From: Chloroflexota bacterium
GTDB lineage: Bacteria; Chloroflexota; Anaerolineae; Anaerolineales; Anaerolineaceae
Reading direction: 5' to 3'
Assembly: GCA_021779955.1 (NCBI GenBank)
Contig: JAJXZS010000001.1
Location: forward strand, 19,355 to 83,354
DNA length: 64,000 bases
Made by a program: the position numbers and the translations under genes. The notes below the pieces were generated by a model. It did no database searches. It worked only from the letters and a program-made list of their open reading frames with translations, and had not been told where the DNA came from. Position 1 is the first letter of the stretch; each line of letters begins with the position of its first letter. Positions 8,423 to 17,533 of this stretch are shown here, in pieces.

Positions 8423-9088
8423 ATGGAAATCACCTGGTACGGACATTCTTGCTTCAGACTGACTGAGAGGGGACTCGCGACCGTCGTTACCGACCCCTAC
8501 GATTACCGCCAGGTTGGATATGAAGCCTTGAAACTCAAAGCAGATATCGTTACCATCAGCCACGATACACCCGGGCACAATTACCTCGCCGCAGTCAAAG
8601 GCGACGTGCACGTGATCAACGGACCTGGCGAATACGAGATCGGCAGCGTGTTCATCACGGGCATCCACACCAACGGTCACACCGCCAAATCGGCCGATGA
8701 GCCGCGCAATACCATGTTCCTCTTCGATTTCAACGGCGTCAACGTCCTGCATCTGGGCGACATCAACCGCGTGCCTGCCCAATCTGAGGTCGAAGCTCTC
8801 GGACCGGTGCATGTTGCCCTCGTGCCTGTCGGCGGTGGAGGAGGCCTCTCTGCCAACAATGCCACAGAAGTCATCAGCCTGCTCGAGCCCAACATTGTGA
8901 TCCCCATGCATTATGCTACGCCAAATACAGGCGACACCGCTCAAAAGATGGACACACTCGACAAATTCCTCAAAGAGATGGGCCTGGGCAAAGTCGAACC
9001 TGAAGCCTCGCTCAAGATACCCAACCTATCCTCATTACCCGAAGAAACCAAAGTCGTCGTCCTCGATTATCAACGTAATAACAATTGA
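8423..9088 (+). CDS. MBL-fold metal-dependent hydrolase (UlaG-like)
   Basis: A 221-residue protein with the compact metallo-beta-lactamase fold of UlaG-type lactonases and related hydrolases: an early GHSCF motif, a TISHDTPGHN metal-binding loop, GPGEYEIG, HLGDIN and a late MHYATP. The family binds Zn or Mn and hydrolyses small esters, lactones or phosphodiesters; the substrate here is unknown. TTGGAGG precedes the start. The stop lies a few bases before the next gene, and the following genes (barrel protein, mutY, pcm) are closely spaced on the same strand, so co-transcription is likely. Confidence 0.8.
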   Translation: MEITWYGHSCFRLTERGLATVVTDPYDYRQVGYEALKLKADIVTISHDTPGHNYLAAVKGDVHVINGPGEYEIGSVFITGIHTNGHTAKSADEPRNTMFLFDFNGVNVLHLGDINRVPAQSEVEALGPVHVALVPVGGGGGLSANNATEVISLLEPNIVIPMHYATPNTGDTAQKMDTLDKFLKEMGLGKVEPEASLKIPNLSSLPEETKVVVLDYQRNNN

Positions 9089-9105
9089 GCGCACCGGAGC
9101 ACACC

Positions 9106-9408
9106 TTGCCAGTCAAATTGATCTTGACCTGGGATATCAACCCCGAACACGAACAGGAATACTTTGAATTTCTGATTCGCGAGTTCATCCCAGGTGTTCA
9201 ACGATTGGGCGGTGAGCTTTCGGAAGCCTGGGCCACGGTCTACGGCGAGGAACCCCAGATCATGGTTGGCACGGTGCTCCCCAGCCTTCCCAAGGCGCGC
9301 CAGTTCCTCAGCAGTCCCGAATGGGCCAAGCTGCGCGAATCACTTCTGGACTACGTACAGAATTACAGCCAGAAGATCGTGGAAGCGCGCAGCGGATTTC
9401 AATTGTAA
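9106..9408 (+). CDS. Small dimeric alpha/beta-barrel (NIPSNAP/ABM-like) protein
   Basis: About 100 residues. I choose the TTG at 9106 (MPVKLILTWDINPEH) because GGAG lies 6 bp upstream; a TTG at 9085 overlapping the previous stop would add seven residues but has no ribosome binding site. The beta-alpha-beta-beta-alpha-like order (VKLILTWDI, EQEYFEFLIREFIPGVQRL, SEAWATVYG, QIMVGTVLP, ARQFLSSPEWAKLRESLLDYV) resembles the ferredoxin-like dimeric barrel of antibiotic-monooxygenase-like proteins. No catalytic residue can be named. It ends 5 bp before mutY. Confidence 0.65.
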   Translation: MPVKLILTWDINPEHEQEYFEFLIREFIPGVQRLGGELSEAWATVYGEEPQIMVGTVLPSLPKARQFLSSPEWAKLRESLLDYVQNYSQKIVEARSGFQL

Positions 9409-9413
9409 GGTCA

Positions 9414-10493
9414 ATGGACGCCAAGCAGCAGTTCGCTCAAAAAATCCTCCCCTGGTACCACACTCACGCACGCGCCCTCCCCTGGCGGGGGACCTCCGAT
9501 CCGTACGTTGTATGGATTTCGGAAATCATGGCGCAGCAAACTCGCATTCATACCGTGATCCCCTATTTCGAGCGCTGGATGCAGCGCTTCCCCACCCTCG
9601 AGTCTCTGGCAAATGCCGGCCTTCAGGATGTGCTGTCTGCCTGGGAAGGGCTGGGCTACTATTCCCGCGCCCGCAACCTCTGGACGGCTGCCGTCAGTGT
9701 CGTGCACGACCTTGACGGCGTTCTGCCCCATTCCCGCGCCGAACTCGAGCGCATTCAAGGCATAGGGCGTTACACCGCGGCCGCCATCGCTTCGATCGCC
9801 TTCGGTGAGCGCGAGCCGGTGCTCGACGGCAACGTCAAGCGCGTGCTCGCCCGTGTTTTCGACATCGCCACGCCCATCGGCACGCCCCAGGGCGAACGCG
9901 AACTCTGGTCACTCGCCGAAACCCTGATCCCCACAGGTCAGCCTGGCGATTACAACCAGGCGGTCATGGAACTCGGCGCCATGGTGTGCACTCCCCGCAG
10001 CCCCGATTGTCCAAACTGTCCGCTGCAGACGATCTGCCTTGCCTGCGAACTCGGCATCCAAGCGCAACGCCCGGTCAAGAATCCCAGGCCAAAGGTGCCG
10101 ACCTATACGGTGACGGCAGCCATATTCGAACGCAAGGGCAAGGTGCTCATCGCCCGCCGGCCCAACCGTGGACTTCTCGGCGGCATGTGGGAGTTTCCGG
10201 GCGGCAAGGTGGAAGAAGGCGAATCGCTCCAGCAAGGTCTTGTACGCGAGATCATGGAAGAACTGAACGCCGGTATCCACGTTTGCGATCTGTTCGGCGA
10301 GTACAGGCACGCCTACACTCATTTCAAAGTGCATCTGTACGCCTTTTTCGCCAACCTGAATTCCAGCGAACCTGTCCCGCTGGAAGCCAGTGAAATTCGC
10401 TGGGTTTCTCGTGCCGAGCTCAAAGACTATCCCATGGGGAAGATCGACCGCAGTATTTCGAACGACCTGGTGAGCCAAAATGGACTTTCTTGA
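9414..10493 (+). CDS. mutY: A/G-specific adenine glycosylase fused to a NUDIX domain
   Basis: 359 residues; the start at 9414 (MDAKQQFAQ) follows TAAGG, while an upstream in-frame extension lacks support. The glycosylase domain has SEIMAQQT with the catalytic Glu, the helix-hairpin-helix IQGIGRYTAAAIASIAFG, the catalytic Asp in VLDGNVKRVLAR, and a [4Fe-4S] loop C-x6-C-x2-C-x5-C (CTPRSPDCPNCPLQTIC). It removes adenine opposite 8-oxoguanine. The C-terminal MutT-like domain (from ~residue 230) keeps a nearly complete Nudix box: GKVEEGE, seven residues, then REIMEEL, with Asn in place of the final Gly. In E. coli MutY this box is eroded, so here hydrolase activity is possible. pcm starts 14 bp before its stop. 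Confidence 0.95.
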   Translation: MDAKQQFAQKILPWYHTHARALPWRGTSDPYVVWISEIMAQQTRIHTVIPYFERWMQRFPTLESLANAGLQDVLSAWEGLGYYSRARNLWTAAVSVVHDLDGVLPHSRAELERIQGIGRYTAAAIASIAFGEREPVLDGNVKRVLARVFDIATPIGTPQGERELWSLAETLIPTGQPGDYNQAVMELGAMVCTPRSPDCPNCPLQTICLACELGIQAQRPVKNPRPKVPTYTVTAAIFERKGKVLIARRPNRGLLGGMWEFPGGKVEEGESLQQGLVREIMEELNAGIHVCDLFGEYRHAYTHFKVHLYAFFANLNSSEPVPLEASEIRWVSRAELKDYPMGKIDRSISNDLVSQNGLS

Positions 10494-11154
10494 CGAGGGA
10501 GAATACGTCACCCGGCGTGAAGCCATGGTCACCACGCAGATCATGCAGCGCGGCATCCTCGAAAAGCGCCTGCTCGACGCCATGCGTACTGTCCCGCGCC
10601 ACCTCTTCGTCCCCAAAGGCTACCGCCGGTATGCCTATTCCGACCATCCCCTGCCCATCGGCGAGGGCCAGACCATATCGCAGCCTTACATGGTTGCCCT
10701 GATGACGAATCTGCTCGAGCTCAAAGGCGGCGAGAACGTTCTCGAAATCGGCACAGGCTCCGGTTATCAGGCAGCCGTCCTTGCCCACCTCGTCAGGGAA
10801 GTGCATACCGTCGAAATCATCCCCGAGGTTGCCGAGAATGCCCGCAAAATCCTCAAGAACCTGGGCTACGCCAACGTCTTTCTGCACATCGGCGATGGCT
10901 CCTTCGGCTGGCCCGAGTGCGCCCCCTATGACGGCATCATCGTCACCGCCGCCGCCCGGGAAACCCCAAAAGGTCTCCTCGAGCAGCTCAAGCCCACAGG
11001 CTGCCTGGTCATTCCCACGGGCGGGCCCAGCCTGCAGCATATCGAAAAATGGACCCGGGAGCGCGGCGAATGGGTCTCGGAATCCATCCTTGCCGTCTCG
11101 TTCGTGCCCCTGCGCGGCGCTGAAGGATGGACGCGCGACGAGTGGCCAATATGA
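10480..11154 (+). CDS. pcm: Protein-L-isoaspartate O-methyltransferase
   Basis: 224 residues, the usual length. The SAM-binding motif I is VLEIGTGSGYQAAVLA, with the Pcm-typical ISQPYMVALMTNLL before it and CLVIPTGG near the end. It methylates isoaspartyl residues in aged proteins so they can revert to aspartate. It overlaps mutY by 14 bp, so the two are translationally linked: one repairs oxidised DNA, the other aged protein. A hairpin terminator follows directly. Confidence 0.95.
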   Translation: MDFLDEGEYVTRREAMVTTQIMQRGILEKRLLDAMRTVPRHLFVPKGYRRYAYSDHPLPIGEGQTISQPYMVALMTNLLELKGGENVLEIGTGSGYQAAVLAHLVREVHTVEIIPEVAENARKILKNLGYANVFLHIGDGSFGWPECAPYDGIIVTAAARETPKGLLEQLKPTGCLVIPTGGPSLQHIEKWTRERGEWVSESILAVSFVPLRGAEGWTRDEWPI

Positions 11155-11155
11155 A

Positions 11156-11178
11156 AACCGCCGGGTTCACCGGCGGTT
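11156..11178. terminator. Bidirectional hairpin between pcm and the RNase J gene
   Basis: Perfect 9-bp stem AACCGCCGG / CCGGCGGTT with a GTTCA loop. AAAA precedes it and TATGTTTT follows, so it can serve both converging genes. Confidence 0.8.
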
Positions 11179-11195
11179 ATGTTTTCAGCTTCTAT

Positions 11196-12836
11196 CTAGG
11201 ATTTGGATACATTGACGATCACCACCGGCCTGCGGCGGATTTCGCTGTACATGTAATTCCCCACCATCTTCTCGATGTCGGTCTTCAGGCTGCCATTGGC
11301 GTGGGCAGCGGTCGCGGCGATCTTCTCGCGCAACTCGCGCACCATATCATTCGCTTCAGACATCACGATGAATCCCTTGCTGGTGATCTCAGGCGCGCTG
11401 GAGACCCTGCCGGTGAGCTTGTCCATCGCCAGGTTGACGATCAACACGCCGTCCTGCGAAAGCTCTTCGCGTTCGCGCATCACATCCGGGTTCACCAGTC
11501 CAACTCCGTTGCCGTCCACGAAAATGTAAGAAGTCGGAATTTTCGCTCCGAGTTTCATCTTCCCGTTCGTGAACTCGACAGATTGTCCATTCATCAACAC
11601 GGAAATGTTTTCCTCCGGAATGCCCACCTGTTTTGCCAGTTGAGCATGCTGTTTTAGCTGGCGCAGCTCGCCGTGGATGGGGATGAAGTATTTTGGACGC
11701 GTGAGGTGCATCATCAACTTCATCTCTTCCTGGCTGGCGTGGCCGGATACGTGCACTGGCGCCAGGCTCTCATAGATGACATTCGCGCCGCGCGCAAAGA
11801 GCGAGTTGATCGTGCGGTAAACGTTTTCTTCGTTGCCGGGAATCGGGTGAGAAGAAAGCACGATCGTATCACCCTCCACAACGTCGAACTGGCGGTGTGA
11901 CCCGCTCGAGAGACGCCCAAGAATGGATGTTGGCTCGCCTTGCGATCCGGTGACCATGATGGCTACCTTGTCGTCTTTCATTTTGAGCGCTTCGTCGAGG
12001 TCCACGATCTGGTTGTCCGGTATTTCGAGATAGCCAAGCTTGCGGGCGATCTTGGCGTTGTCCACCATGCTCGTGCCTGCAAATGCGATCTTGCGGTTGT
12101 GGCGGGCAGCTGTGTTCGCAGCCTGCTGCATTCTCGATACCAGCGATGCAAAGCTTGCGATGATAATCCGCCCCCTGGCTTCACGAAAGACGCGGTCGAA
12201 GGCCTCGTCGATCACGCGCTCTGAAGGCGTCCAACCCGGGCGCTCCGCATTGGTCGAGTCTGCCAGCAGCGCCAGCACACCGCGGCTCTGCAATTCAGCC
12301 AGCTTGGCGTAGTCTGTAGGCCAGTTATCCACCGGCGTATGGTCGAACTTGTAATCGCCCGTGTGGACGATCAGTCCGGCGGGCGTGTCGATCCCCAGCC
12401 CTACGGCGTCAGGAATCGAATGGCAAACGTGGAAGAAATCCACATTGAACGGCCCGATCTTGCGCGTATCGTCTGCGTGGATCACTTCCAGCTTGGCGCG
12501 CTGCATCATGCCGCTTTTCGCTAGTTTGACTTCCATCAGCCCGGCCGTCAACGGCGTGGCGTAAATGGGTGCATAAATATCTTCGAGGACATGCTTGATC
12601 GCCCCGGTATGGTCTTCGTGCCCGTGGGTGATAACGATGCCCTTCACTTTGTTGCGATTCTCTTTGAGATATGTGAAATCGGGAATGATGTAATCGATTC
12701 CCAACATATCGTTATCGGGGAACATGAGCCCGGTATCGACCACCAGGATCTGGTTGTCGTACTCGTAAGCCATCATGTTGGCCCCGACTTCCCCGAGTCC
12801 CCCCAGGGGAATAATTCTTAATGTATGATTCTGCAT
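11196..12836 (-). CDS. rnj: Ribonuclease J
   Basis: 546 residues, typical for RNase J. The metallo-beta-lactamase motif HGHEDH is at 71-76, followed by the beta-CASP domain (LLADSTNAERPG, IIIASFASLVSRMQQ, VTGSQGEP, HVSGHASQEE) and the C-terminal domain with RPVVIVNVSKS. In bacteria with this enzyme it is a 5'-3' exonuclease and endonuclease for mRNA decay and rRNA maturation. The start follows GGGAGAAG and AAAGG in an AT-rich leader; spacing to the ATG is long (about 11 nt from AAGG). It lies downstream of dnaA, separated from it by a terminator. Confidence 0.95.
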   Translation of the reverse strand: MQNHTLRIIPLGGLGEVGANMMAYEYDNQILVVDTGLMFPDNDMLGIDYIIPDFTYLKENRNKVKGIVITHGHEDHTGAIKHVLEDIYAPIYATPLTAGLMEVKLAKSGMMQRAKLEVIHADDTRKIGPFNVDFFHVCHSIPDAVGLGIDTPAGLIVHTGDYKFDHTPVDNWPTDYAKLAELQSRGVLALLADSTNAERPGWTPSERVIDEAFDRVFREARGRIIIASFASLVSRMQQAANTAARHNRKIAFAGTSMVDNAKIARKLGYLEIPDNQIVDLDEALKMKDDKVAIMVTGSQGEPTSILGRLSSGSHRQFDVVEGDTIVLSSHPIPGNEENVYRTINSLFARGANVIYESLAPVHVSGHASQEEMKLMMHLTRPKYFIPIHGELRQLKQHAQLAKQVGIPEENISVLMNGQSVEFTNGKMKLGAKIPTSYIFVDGNGVGLVNPDVMREREELSQDGVLIVNLAMDKLTGRVSSAPEITSKGFIVMSEANDMVRELREKIAATAAHANGSLKTDIEKMVGNYMYSEIRRRPVVIVNVSKS

Positions 12837-12929
12837 TAACGTAAAACCTTTTCTTCTCCCTTAAAAAGAGAGCAAAATCTAATAACCGCGTAAAGAGTTC
12901 ACTCTTCGCGGATGATTGCATTCGATTGT

Positions 12930-12968
12930 AAAAAAACAATCCCTTGCTGAAAACCTTGCAGGGGATTG
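12930..12968 (-). terminator. Rho-independent terminator downstream of dnaA
   Basis: On the minus strand CAATCCCCTGC pairs with GCAAGGGATTG (one wobble), then a run of T's (A-run at 12930-12936 on plus). Confidence 0.8.
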
Positions 12969-13150
12969 CTAAAGTTTAAGACCACTTGTCACAACTTCAC
13001 TACCCATTTCTGCGCGGGTAGACCCTACATTTCTTTGATGCTTCTTAATCACATGAACTCTCAATAAGTCCACGAACGAATAAAAGAACAATTACGGTTA
13101 TTATACTCGATATTTGTTAATATTGTGTATGGGTTTTTTTAATGAAGCAA

Positions 13151-13174
13151 GCTCCCGCAGGTTGCTGTGGGAGC
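13151..13174 (-). terminator. Hairpin just after dnaA
   Basis: GCTCCCGCAG / CTGTGGGAGC stem with one wobble and a 4-nt loop; no strong U-run on the minus side, so it may be an attenuating or processing hairpin. Confidence 0.45.
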
Positions 13175-13194
13175 CGTGAAGAGTGCCGTTCGCT

Positions 13195-14553
13195 TCAGTT
13201 GACCAGGCGTGATGGAGCGCCGTTGAACAGCACATCTCGAATCTGGCTGAGTTGCTTGCGCAAGTGATCGTCGCGCTCTATCAACTCTTCGACCTTTTCA
13301 CAGGCGTAGATGACCGTCGTATGGTCGCGCCCGCCCAGCACCTCGCCGATCTGCGGCAGCGAAACGTTGCCTTCCTTGCGCAGCAAGTACATCACCACCT
13401 GGCGCGGAAGGGCAACTTCGTGGGTGCGGCTTCTTCCGAGCAGCTTTTCGGGAGTGATGCCAAACGCGGTCGCCACAACGTCCACCACATGCCTGGGTTC
13501 GAGATTGTTGCGCTGCGGGATCAAGTCTGCCAGGGCTACATTTGCCAGTTCCACTGTGAGCGGCCTGCCGCGCAGGTCGGAGTACGCCAGCACGCGCGTG
13601 AGCGCGCCTTCGAGTTCGCGAATATTGGATTGAACCTGCCTGGCAATAAGCTCGAGGATTTCGGGCGGAACCTCACGCCTGGCCCGCTCGGCCTTCGAAC
13701 GCAGAATGGCGATGCGCGTCTCCACGTCAGGCGCCTGGATGTCGGCAGTCAGCCCCCACTCGAAACGGGAACGCAAGCGCTCCTCGAGGGTGACCATGGC
13801 TTTTGGCGGCCGGTCGGAGGTCATCACGATTTGCTTATCCTGCCCATGCAGTGTATTGAAGGTATGGAAGAACTCTTCCTGCGTCGACTCCTTGCCGGCA
13901 ATGAACTGAATGTCGTCGATCAGCAGCACGTCCACCTGGCGGTAGCGGTCACGGAAGGCGGGTGTATTGTGGGTGCGTATCGAATTGATCAGATCGTTGG
14001 TGAACTCCTCCGATGTCACGTAGAGTACCTGGAGTCCCTTTTGCTGGATGTAATTTCCGATGGCGTGCAATAGATGTGTTTTTCCCAATCCAACCCCGCC
14101 GTACAAAAACAATGGGTTGTACGCCTGTGCCGGGGATTCGGCAACTGCCATGCAGGCGGCATGTGCCAGGCGGTTGGAGGCCCCTACGACGAAGTTGTCG
14201 AAGTTGTAACGGCTGTTAATGGCGATCCCGCCTGTGATCAACGATTCATTGCGAACCGGCTGCGTTTCCATCACCGGTTCTGAAAATGCTCTTTGTTCTT
14301 CGTAATCCTTGTGATAGATGACGAACTCCACATCCTGTGGTCCGCCCATCAACCCGGTCAGAATCCGCTTGATGGTGCTGCTGAGACGCGACTGAAGCCA
14401 ATCCAGCGCATATGCATTCTGCACGCCGACCTTGAAGCAACCACCCTTGTATTCCAGCAACTCTGCGCTGCGCACCCACGTGTCAAATGCCGCCTTAGAC
14501 ATCTCCATTTCGAGTTGTCCAATCAATTGTTGCCAGGCTTGTTCTGCAATCAT
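13195..14553 (-). CDS. dnaA: Chromosomal replication initiator protein DnaA
   Basis: 452 residues. Domain I is short (AWQQLIGQLEMEMSKAAFDTWV), followed by a linker. Domain III is an AAA+ module with Walker A GGVGLGKTHLL, Walker B VLLIDDIQF and sensor TSDRPP. Domain IV has the DNA-binding signature GGRDHTTVIYACEKVEEL. It binds DnaA boxes and opens the origin. A GAGGAAGC ribosome site precedes the ATG. dnaN is not beside it, and I see no DnaA-box cluster on either side, so the origin may be elsewhere. Confidence 0.97.
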   Translation of the reverse strand: MIAEQAWQQLIGQLEMEMSKAAFDTWVRSAELLEYKGGCFKVGVQNAYALDWLQSRLSSTIKRILTGLMGGPQDVEFVIYHKDYEEQRAFSEPVMETQPVRNESLITGGIAINSRYNFDNFVVGASNRLAHAACMAVAESPAQAYNPLFLYGGVGLGKTHLLHAIGNYIQQKGLQVLYVTSEEFTNDLINSIRTHNTPAFRDRYRQVDVLLIDDIQFIAGKESTQEEFFHTFNTLHGQDKQIVMTSDRPPKAMVTLEERLRSRFEWGLTADIQAPDVETRIAILRSKAERARREVPPEILELIARQVQSNIRELEGALTRVLAYSDLRGRPLTVELANVALADLIPQRNNLEPRHVVDVVATAFGITPEKLLGRSRTHEVALPRQVVMYLLRKEGNVSLPQIGEVLGGRDHTTVIYACEKVEELIERDDHLRKQLSQIRDVLFNGAPSRLVN

Positions 14554-15147
14554 GCGATGCTTCCTCTTGGCAATGAGAATTCTTGACGCTAAATCGAAGT
14601 GACGATAAGCTAAGCCACACCCACAGTTAATCTATGGGCGAATCCCCCTTATGATGTTTTGGAGTAAGCCGATGGCTTTTTTTTGGGGCGGTGCCTACCG
14701 ATGAGCCCCGTCTGAACGGATGAAAACATTTTAGCAGAAAGAGAGGGGCAGAACAAGGTGAATACCCTACGTTCGCTTAAAAGAATGTCAATCTTTAAGA
14801 TGAGAAAACTTAAAAGCTATCCGGACGCAGTTTTACTCACCCTACCACTTCCGATTATATTTTTCCATAGGGCTGGGGGTTAATCTATTTCATGACCCCC
14901 ATATGTGCCGGCTTTAAGGGAATTGTCTGGCAAACTTCTGCCTGTGGTTAAGAAGTTCAAAAGATTCATCCTTCCGCGAATATATTTTCTACGTAGTTTT
15001 TCCTGCCAATTTGGGAAGGGAGTTTTTTTAAGTTTCATTACAACAGTAAAACCGCGGTTAAAGTTGGCAATTCACCATAAAAAAAGCTCAAAGACGGTCC
15101 CGTCTTCGAGCCTATATCACATAATCCGGAGGTTTCTCCCTGCGATG
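14554..15147. other. Intergenic region upstream of dnaA (594 bp)
   Basis: Holds the dnaA leader and, at its far end, the terminator of the FAD oxidoreductase gene. It is AT-rich between 14740 and 15070. A 7-bp inverted pair TGGGGGT / ACCCCCA lies at about 14874-14901, and TTAATCTAT occurs near 14628 and 14881. No open frame with a ribosome site, and no match to TTATCCACA. Confidence 0.5.
15079..15111 (-). terminator. Rho-independent terminator of the FAD oxidoreductase gene
   Basis: GCTCGAAGACG pairs with CGTCTTTGAGC on the minus strand (one wobble), GGAC loop, then seven T's. Confidence 0.9.
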
Positions 15148-16443
15148 TCAGTCCGCTTCGAGCATCAATCCGGCTGCCCGCCGGCCGATCTCGACCGCGA
15201 AGTTTGTGCCGCGATCCCACGGGTATACCTGCGACATGCTGGCAAAGTAAACGCCCTTCAGCGGTGTTTCGATCGAGGGGATATTCTTCGAATGATTCAC
15301 CAGCGGCACCGGCTGGGCGTAGTTGGTGCGGAACAGCCAGGTCTGATTGATCCAGGAGGGATCGAATTCGGGATTGAACTTCTTCAATCCTTCGGCGAAG
15401 CGTGCCTGTAATTCTTCCTGGCTCAATTTGAAGTACTCGTGATCGGTCTCCAGGTAATCGCCGGCGTAGACGATATGCTCGCCGCCGAAGTTCTCCCTGG
15501 AGACGAAATTCGTGTGTTCCACAAGCGCCAGGAAGGGAAAGCCCGCTGATTTGGGCAGGTTATACCAGTAATAGCCTTCCTTGGAGAGTTGATGCTTGAG
15601 GGAGAATACCATCACCACTGCGCCAAGGCTCTTGAGCTCGAGCAGCCCCTTGAGATAGCTTTCGGGCAGGTCCGGCGCCATTTTGGCCAGCAGCGCGGGG
15701 GATGAGGTGAACAGAACCTGGTCGTAATGCTCCTCGCCTGAGGATGTGATGAGCGTAACGCCGGCTTCAGCCGGCTTGATCTGCTGCACAGGAGCGTTGT
15801 AGCGGATCTCGACCCCCATTTCCTTAAGTTTGGCCGCAAAGTCATCGGCAAACTGCTGGAACCCGCCCTCATAGGTGGCGAGTTGGGTGGTGCGGGCATG
15901 GAAACGTGCCCACATCCAGGCCATGTTCACCTGGCTGGCATAACGCTCGCCGAACTTGCCAACGACCATGGGTCTCCACATTTCGTCGTATACCTTGTCG
16001 CCGGCCCACTTGCGCATCCAGGCATCCACCGTGGTGCTTTCCATTGGCTTCCAATTGGAGGTCAGGCGCAGGTAAAGTCCCACCAGGCCGAAACGGATCT
16101 TGTTGATCCCCCAACCCAGGCCGGGGTAAAGTAGCGCAGCTAAAATCGAATCGAAGGGATAGAACTTGCCTTTATAGTACATCACCGTCACGGGGCGCTT
16201 GATCACCACCTTCGATGCCAGGCCCAGTTCGGTCATCAAGCCGAACATGCAGTGATCCGAGGTGAACCAGTGGTGGTAGAACCGCTCTACCGACCACTTC
16301 CAGCCCTCTCTGCGAAAGCCCGCTGCCAGGCCGCCGGGTGCGCCGGATGCCTCGAAAATGACCACTTTATTGCCGGCTTTGGCAAAATCATAGGCAACAG
16401 CCATGCCGCCGACACCTGCACCGATGATCGCGATTTGTTTCAC
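15148..16443 (-). CDS. FAD-dependent amine oxidase/protoporphyrinogen oxidase-like oxidoreductase
   Basis: 431 residues with a GTG start after AAAGGAAAAG. The Rossmann dinucleotide motif is at the extreme N-terminus (IAIIGAGVGGMAVAYDFAKAG), then FEASGAPGGLAAGF, the second FAD contact of the flavin amine oxidase superfamily. The C-terminal FAD region is YPWDRGTNFAVEIGRRAAGLM. A long middle region (YHHWFTSDH, GWGINKIRFGLVGLYLRL) probably binds a lipid-like substrate. Such genes often accompany polyisoprenoid or glycolipid metabolism. The flippase-like gene 34 bp upstream on the same strand suggests a shared envelope-lipid task, but the substrate is unknown. Confidence 0.8.
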   Translation of the reverse strand: MKQIAIIGAGVGGMAVAYDFAKAGNKVVIFEASGAPGGLAAGFRREGWKWSVERFYHHWFTSDHCMFGLMTELGLASKVVIKRPVTVMYYKGKFYPFDSILAALLYPGLGWGINKIRFGLVGLYLRLTSNWKPMESTTVDAWMRKWAGDKVYDEMWRPMVVGKFGERYASQVNMAWMWARFHARTTQLATYEGGFQQFADDFAAKLKEMGVEIRYNAPVQQIKPAEAGVTLITSSGEEHYDQVLFTSSPALLAKMAPDLPESYLKGLLELKSLGAVVMVFSLKHQLSKEGYYWYNLPKSAGFPFLALVEHTNFVSRENFGGEHIVYAGDYLETDHEYFKLSQEELQARFAEGLKKFNPEFDPSWINQTWLFRTNYAQPVPLVNHSKNIPSIETPLKGVYFASMSQVYPWDRGTNFAVEIGRRAAGLMLEAD

Positions 16444-16477
16444 GTGGCTTTTCCTTTCAGTTCAATTTCAGAAACAG

Positions 16478-17533
16478 CTAGGTGGTTCCCGAAGGCACCG
16501 GCTCAGTTTTGGCTTCCTGCAATGCCTTGTCCCACTTGATCCCCTCGCGAGCGAAGTAGATGGCGCCCAGAACGGTGATCGGCAGCCATAAGGCAGCGTG
16601 CAGCACCAGGGTATAGCCTGTGGCGATCCCGGGTTCAACACCGTAAGCCGTCAATACCGCGATGCCGGGCGCGTCGAATGTGCCGATATACCCGGGCGCC
16701 GATGGGATTGTCGTCGCCAGGTTGACGATGCCGTTCATCAGCATCAGGGCGAAGAAGCTCACCTGGAAATCGAAGGCGTGCATCACCAGCCAGTACTTGC
16801 CCGTCTCGAGCAGCCAGATCACCACCGAGGTGAGGAAAACCATCAGCGCGTCTTTGGGTGAACGCAGCGATTCGAGACCGGAGAGGAACTTGTGCACGAG
16901 CGGGAAGGTCTTCTCGCGCCATTTGAGCGGCAGGATTTTGTTACCAACCGCGTAGATAATATTTTCAGCTTTCTCGGGGAACATGGCTGCCAGGATGAAC
17001 ACGAGCAATACCCCGAAGAAGATTACGGCGCCCCAGATTGCCAGCGATTCGATACTTCCGAGGAAACCCGAGGTTCCGTTCAACTTGGCCACCTCGGGCA
17101 GGTTGAGGAACACAAACCCGAGCATCACGACGCCGTCGAAGATGCGCTCGATGATCACCGTCGCCAGGGACGCTGAAACGGGAACGCCCTCGCGTCGTTT
17201 GAGCACGACCGCCCTCACCACCTCGCCGGCGCGCGCGGGTAGCACGTTGTTGCCGAAATAACCGATGCAAACCACCGGGAACATTGCCAGGGTCGGCACA
17301 TTTTTCACGGGCCGCAGCAAGTAATGCCACCGCCACGAGCGCGCCCATACCGCCACAAAATACACGGCGATACCCGGGATCACCCAGAGGTAATGGGCTG
17401 TTTTGAGAGCTTGCCAGATGTCAACCAGGGGTTGATTGTGCAGGGCCCAGGCGAGTAACGCGATGCTGATGACCACGCCGAGCCAAAATTGCCATCTTTT
17501 CATGGCGTCAATTTTACCATTAAGATTTCTCAT
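16478..17533 (-). CDS. Flippase-like integral membrane protein (UPF0104 / LPG-synthase TM domain family)
   Basis: 351 residues from the ATG at 17533 (MRNLNGKIDAMKRW), chosen because GAGAGGGG lies 6 bp upstream; the longer frame begins in an unsupported region. About eight membrane helices. Family landmarks: RSWRWHYLLRP, then VVCIGYFGNNVLPARAGEVVRAVVLKRREG, VIIERIFDG and PSAPGYIGTFDAPGIAVL. Members are the transmembrane part of lysylphosphatidylglycerol synthases or stand-alone proteins next to glycosyltransferases. It forms a likely two-gene unit with the FAD oxidoreductase. Confidence 0.85.
   Translation of the reverse strand: MRNLNGKIDAMKRWQFWLGVVISIALLAWALHNQPLVDIWQALKTAHYLWVIPGIAVYFVAVWARSWRWHYLLRPVKNVPTLAMFPVVCIGYFGNNVLPARAGEVVRAVVLKRREGVPVSASLATVIIERIFDGVVMLGFVFLNLPEVAKLNGTSGFLGSIESLAIWGAVIFFGVLLVFILAAMFPEKAENIIYAVGNKILPLKWREKTFPLVHKFLSGLESLRSPKDALMVFLTSVVIWLLETGKYWLVMHAFDFQVSFFALMLMNGIVNLATTIPSAPGYIGTFDAPGIAVLTAYGVEPGIATGYTLVLHAALWLPITVLGAIYFAREGIKWDKALQEAKTEPVPSGTT

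Larger units (their letters stand above)
12837..13194. other. dnaA-rnj intergenic region (358 bp)
   Basis: AT-rich, no convincing gene. It holds two hairpins: one close after dnaA (13151-13174) and a terminator with a U-run for the minus strand (12930-12968). A TATAAT is seen on the minus strand near 13103-13108, but without a convincing -35. No cluster of DnaA boxes was found. Confidence 0.5.

Noticed and set aside
12712..12939. 75-codon frame overlapping the RNase J start
   Set aside because: It runs out of phase through the RNase J N-terminus and has no ribosome site.
12837..15147. Chromosome origin next to dnaA
   Set aside because: No cluster of TTATCCACA-like boxes is visible on either side of dnaA, dnaN is absent, and AT-richness alone is weak evidence.
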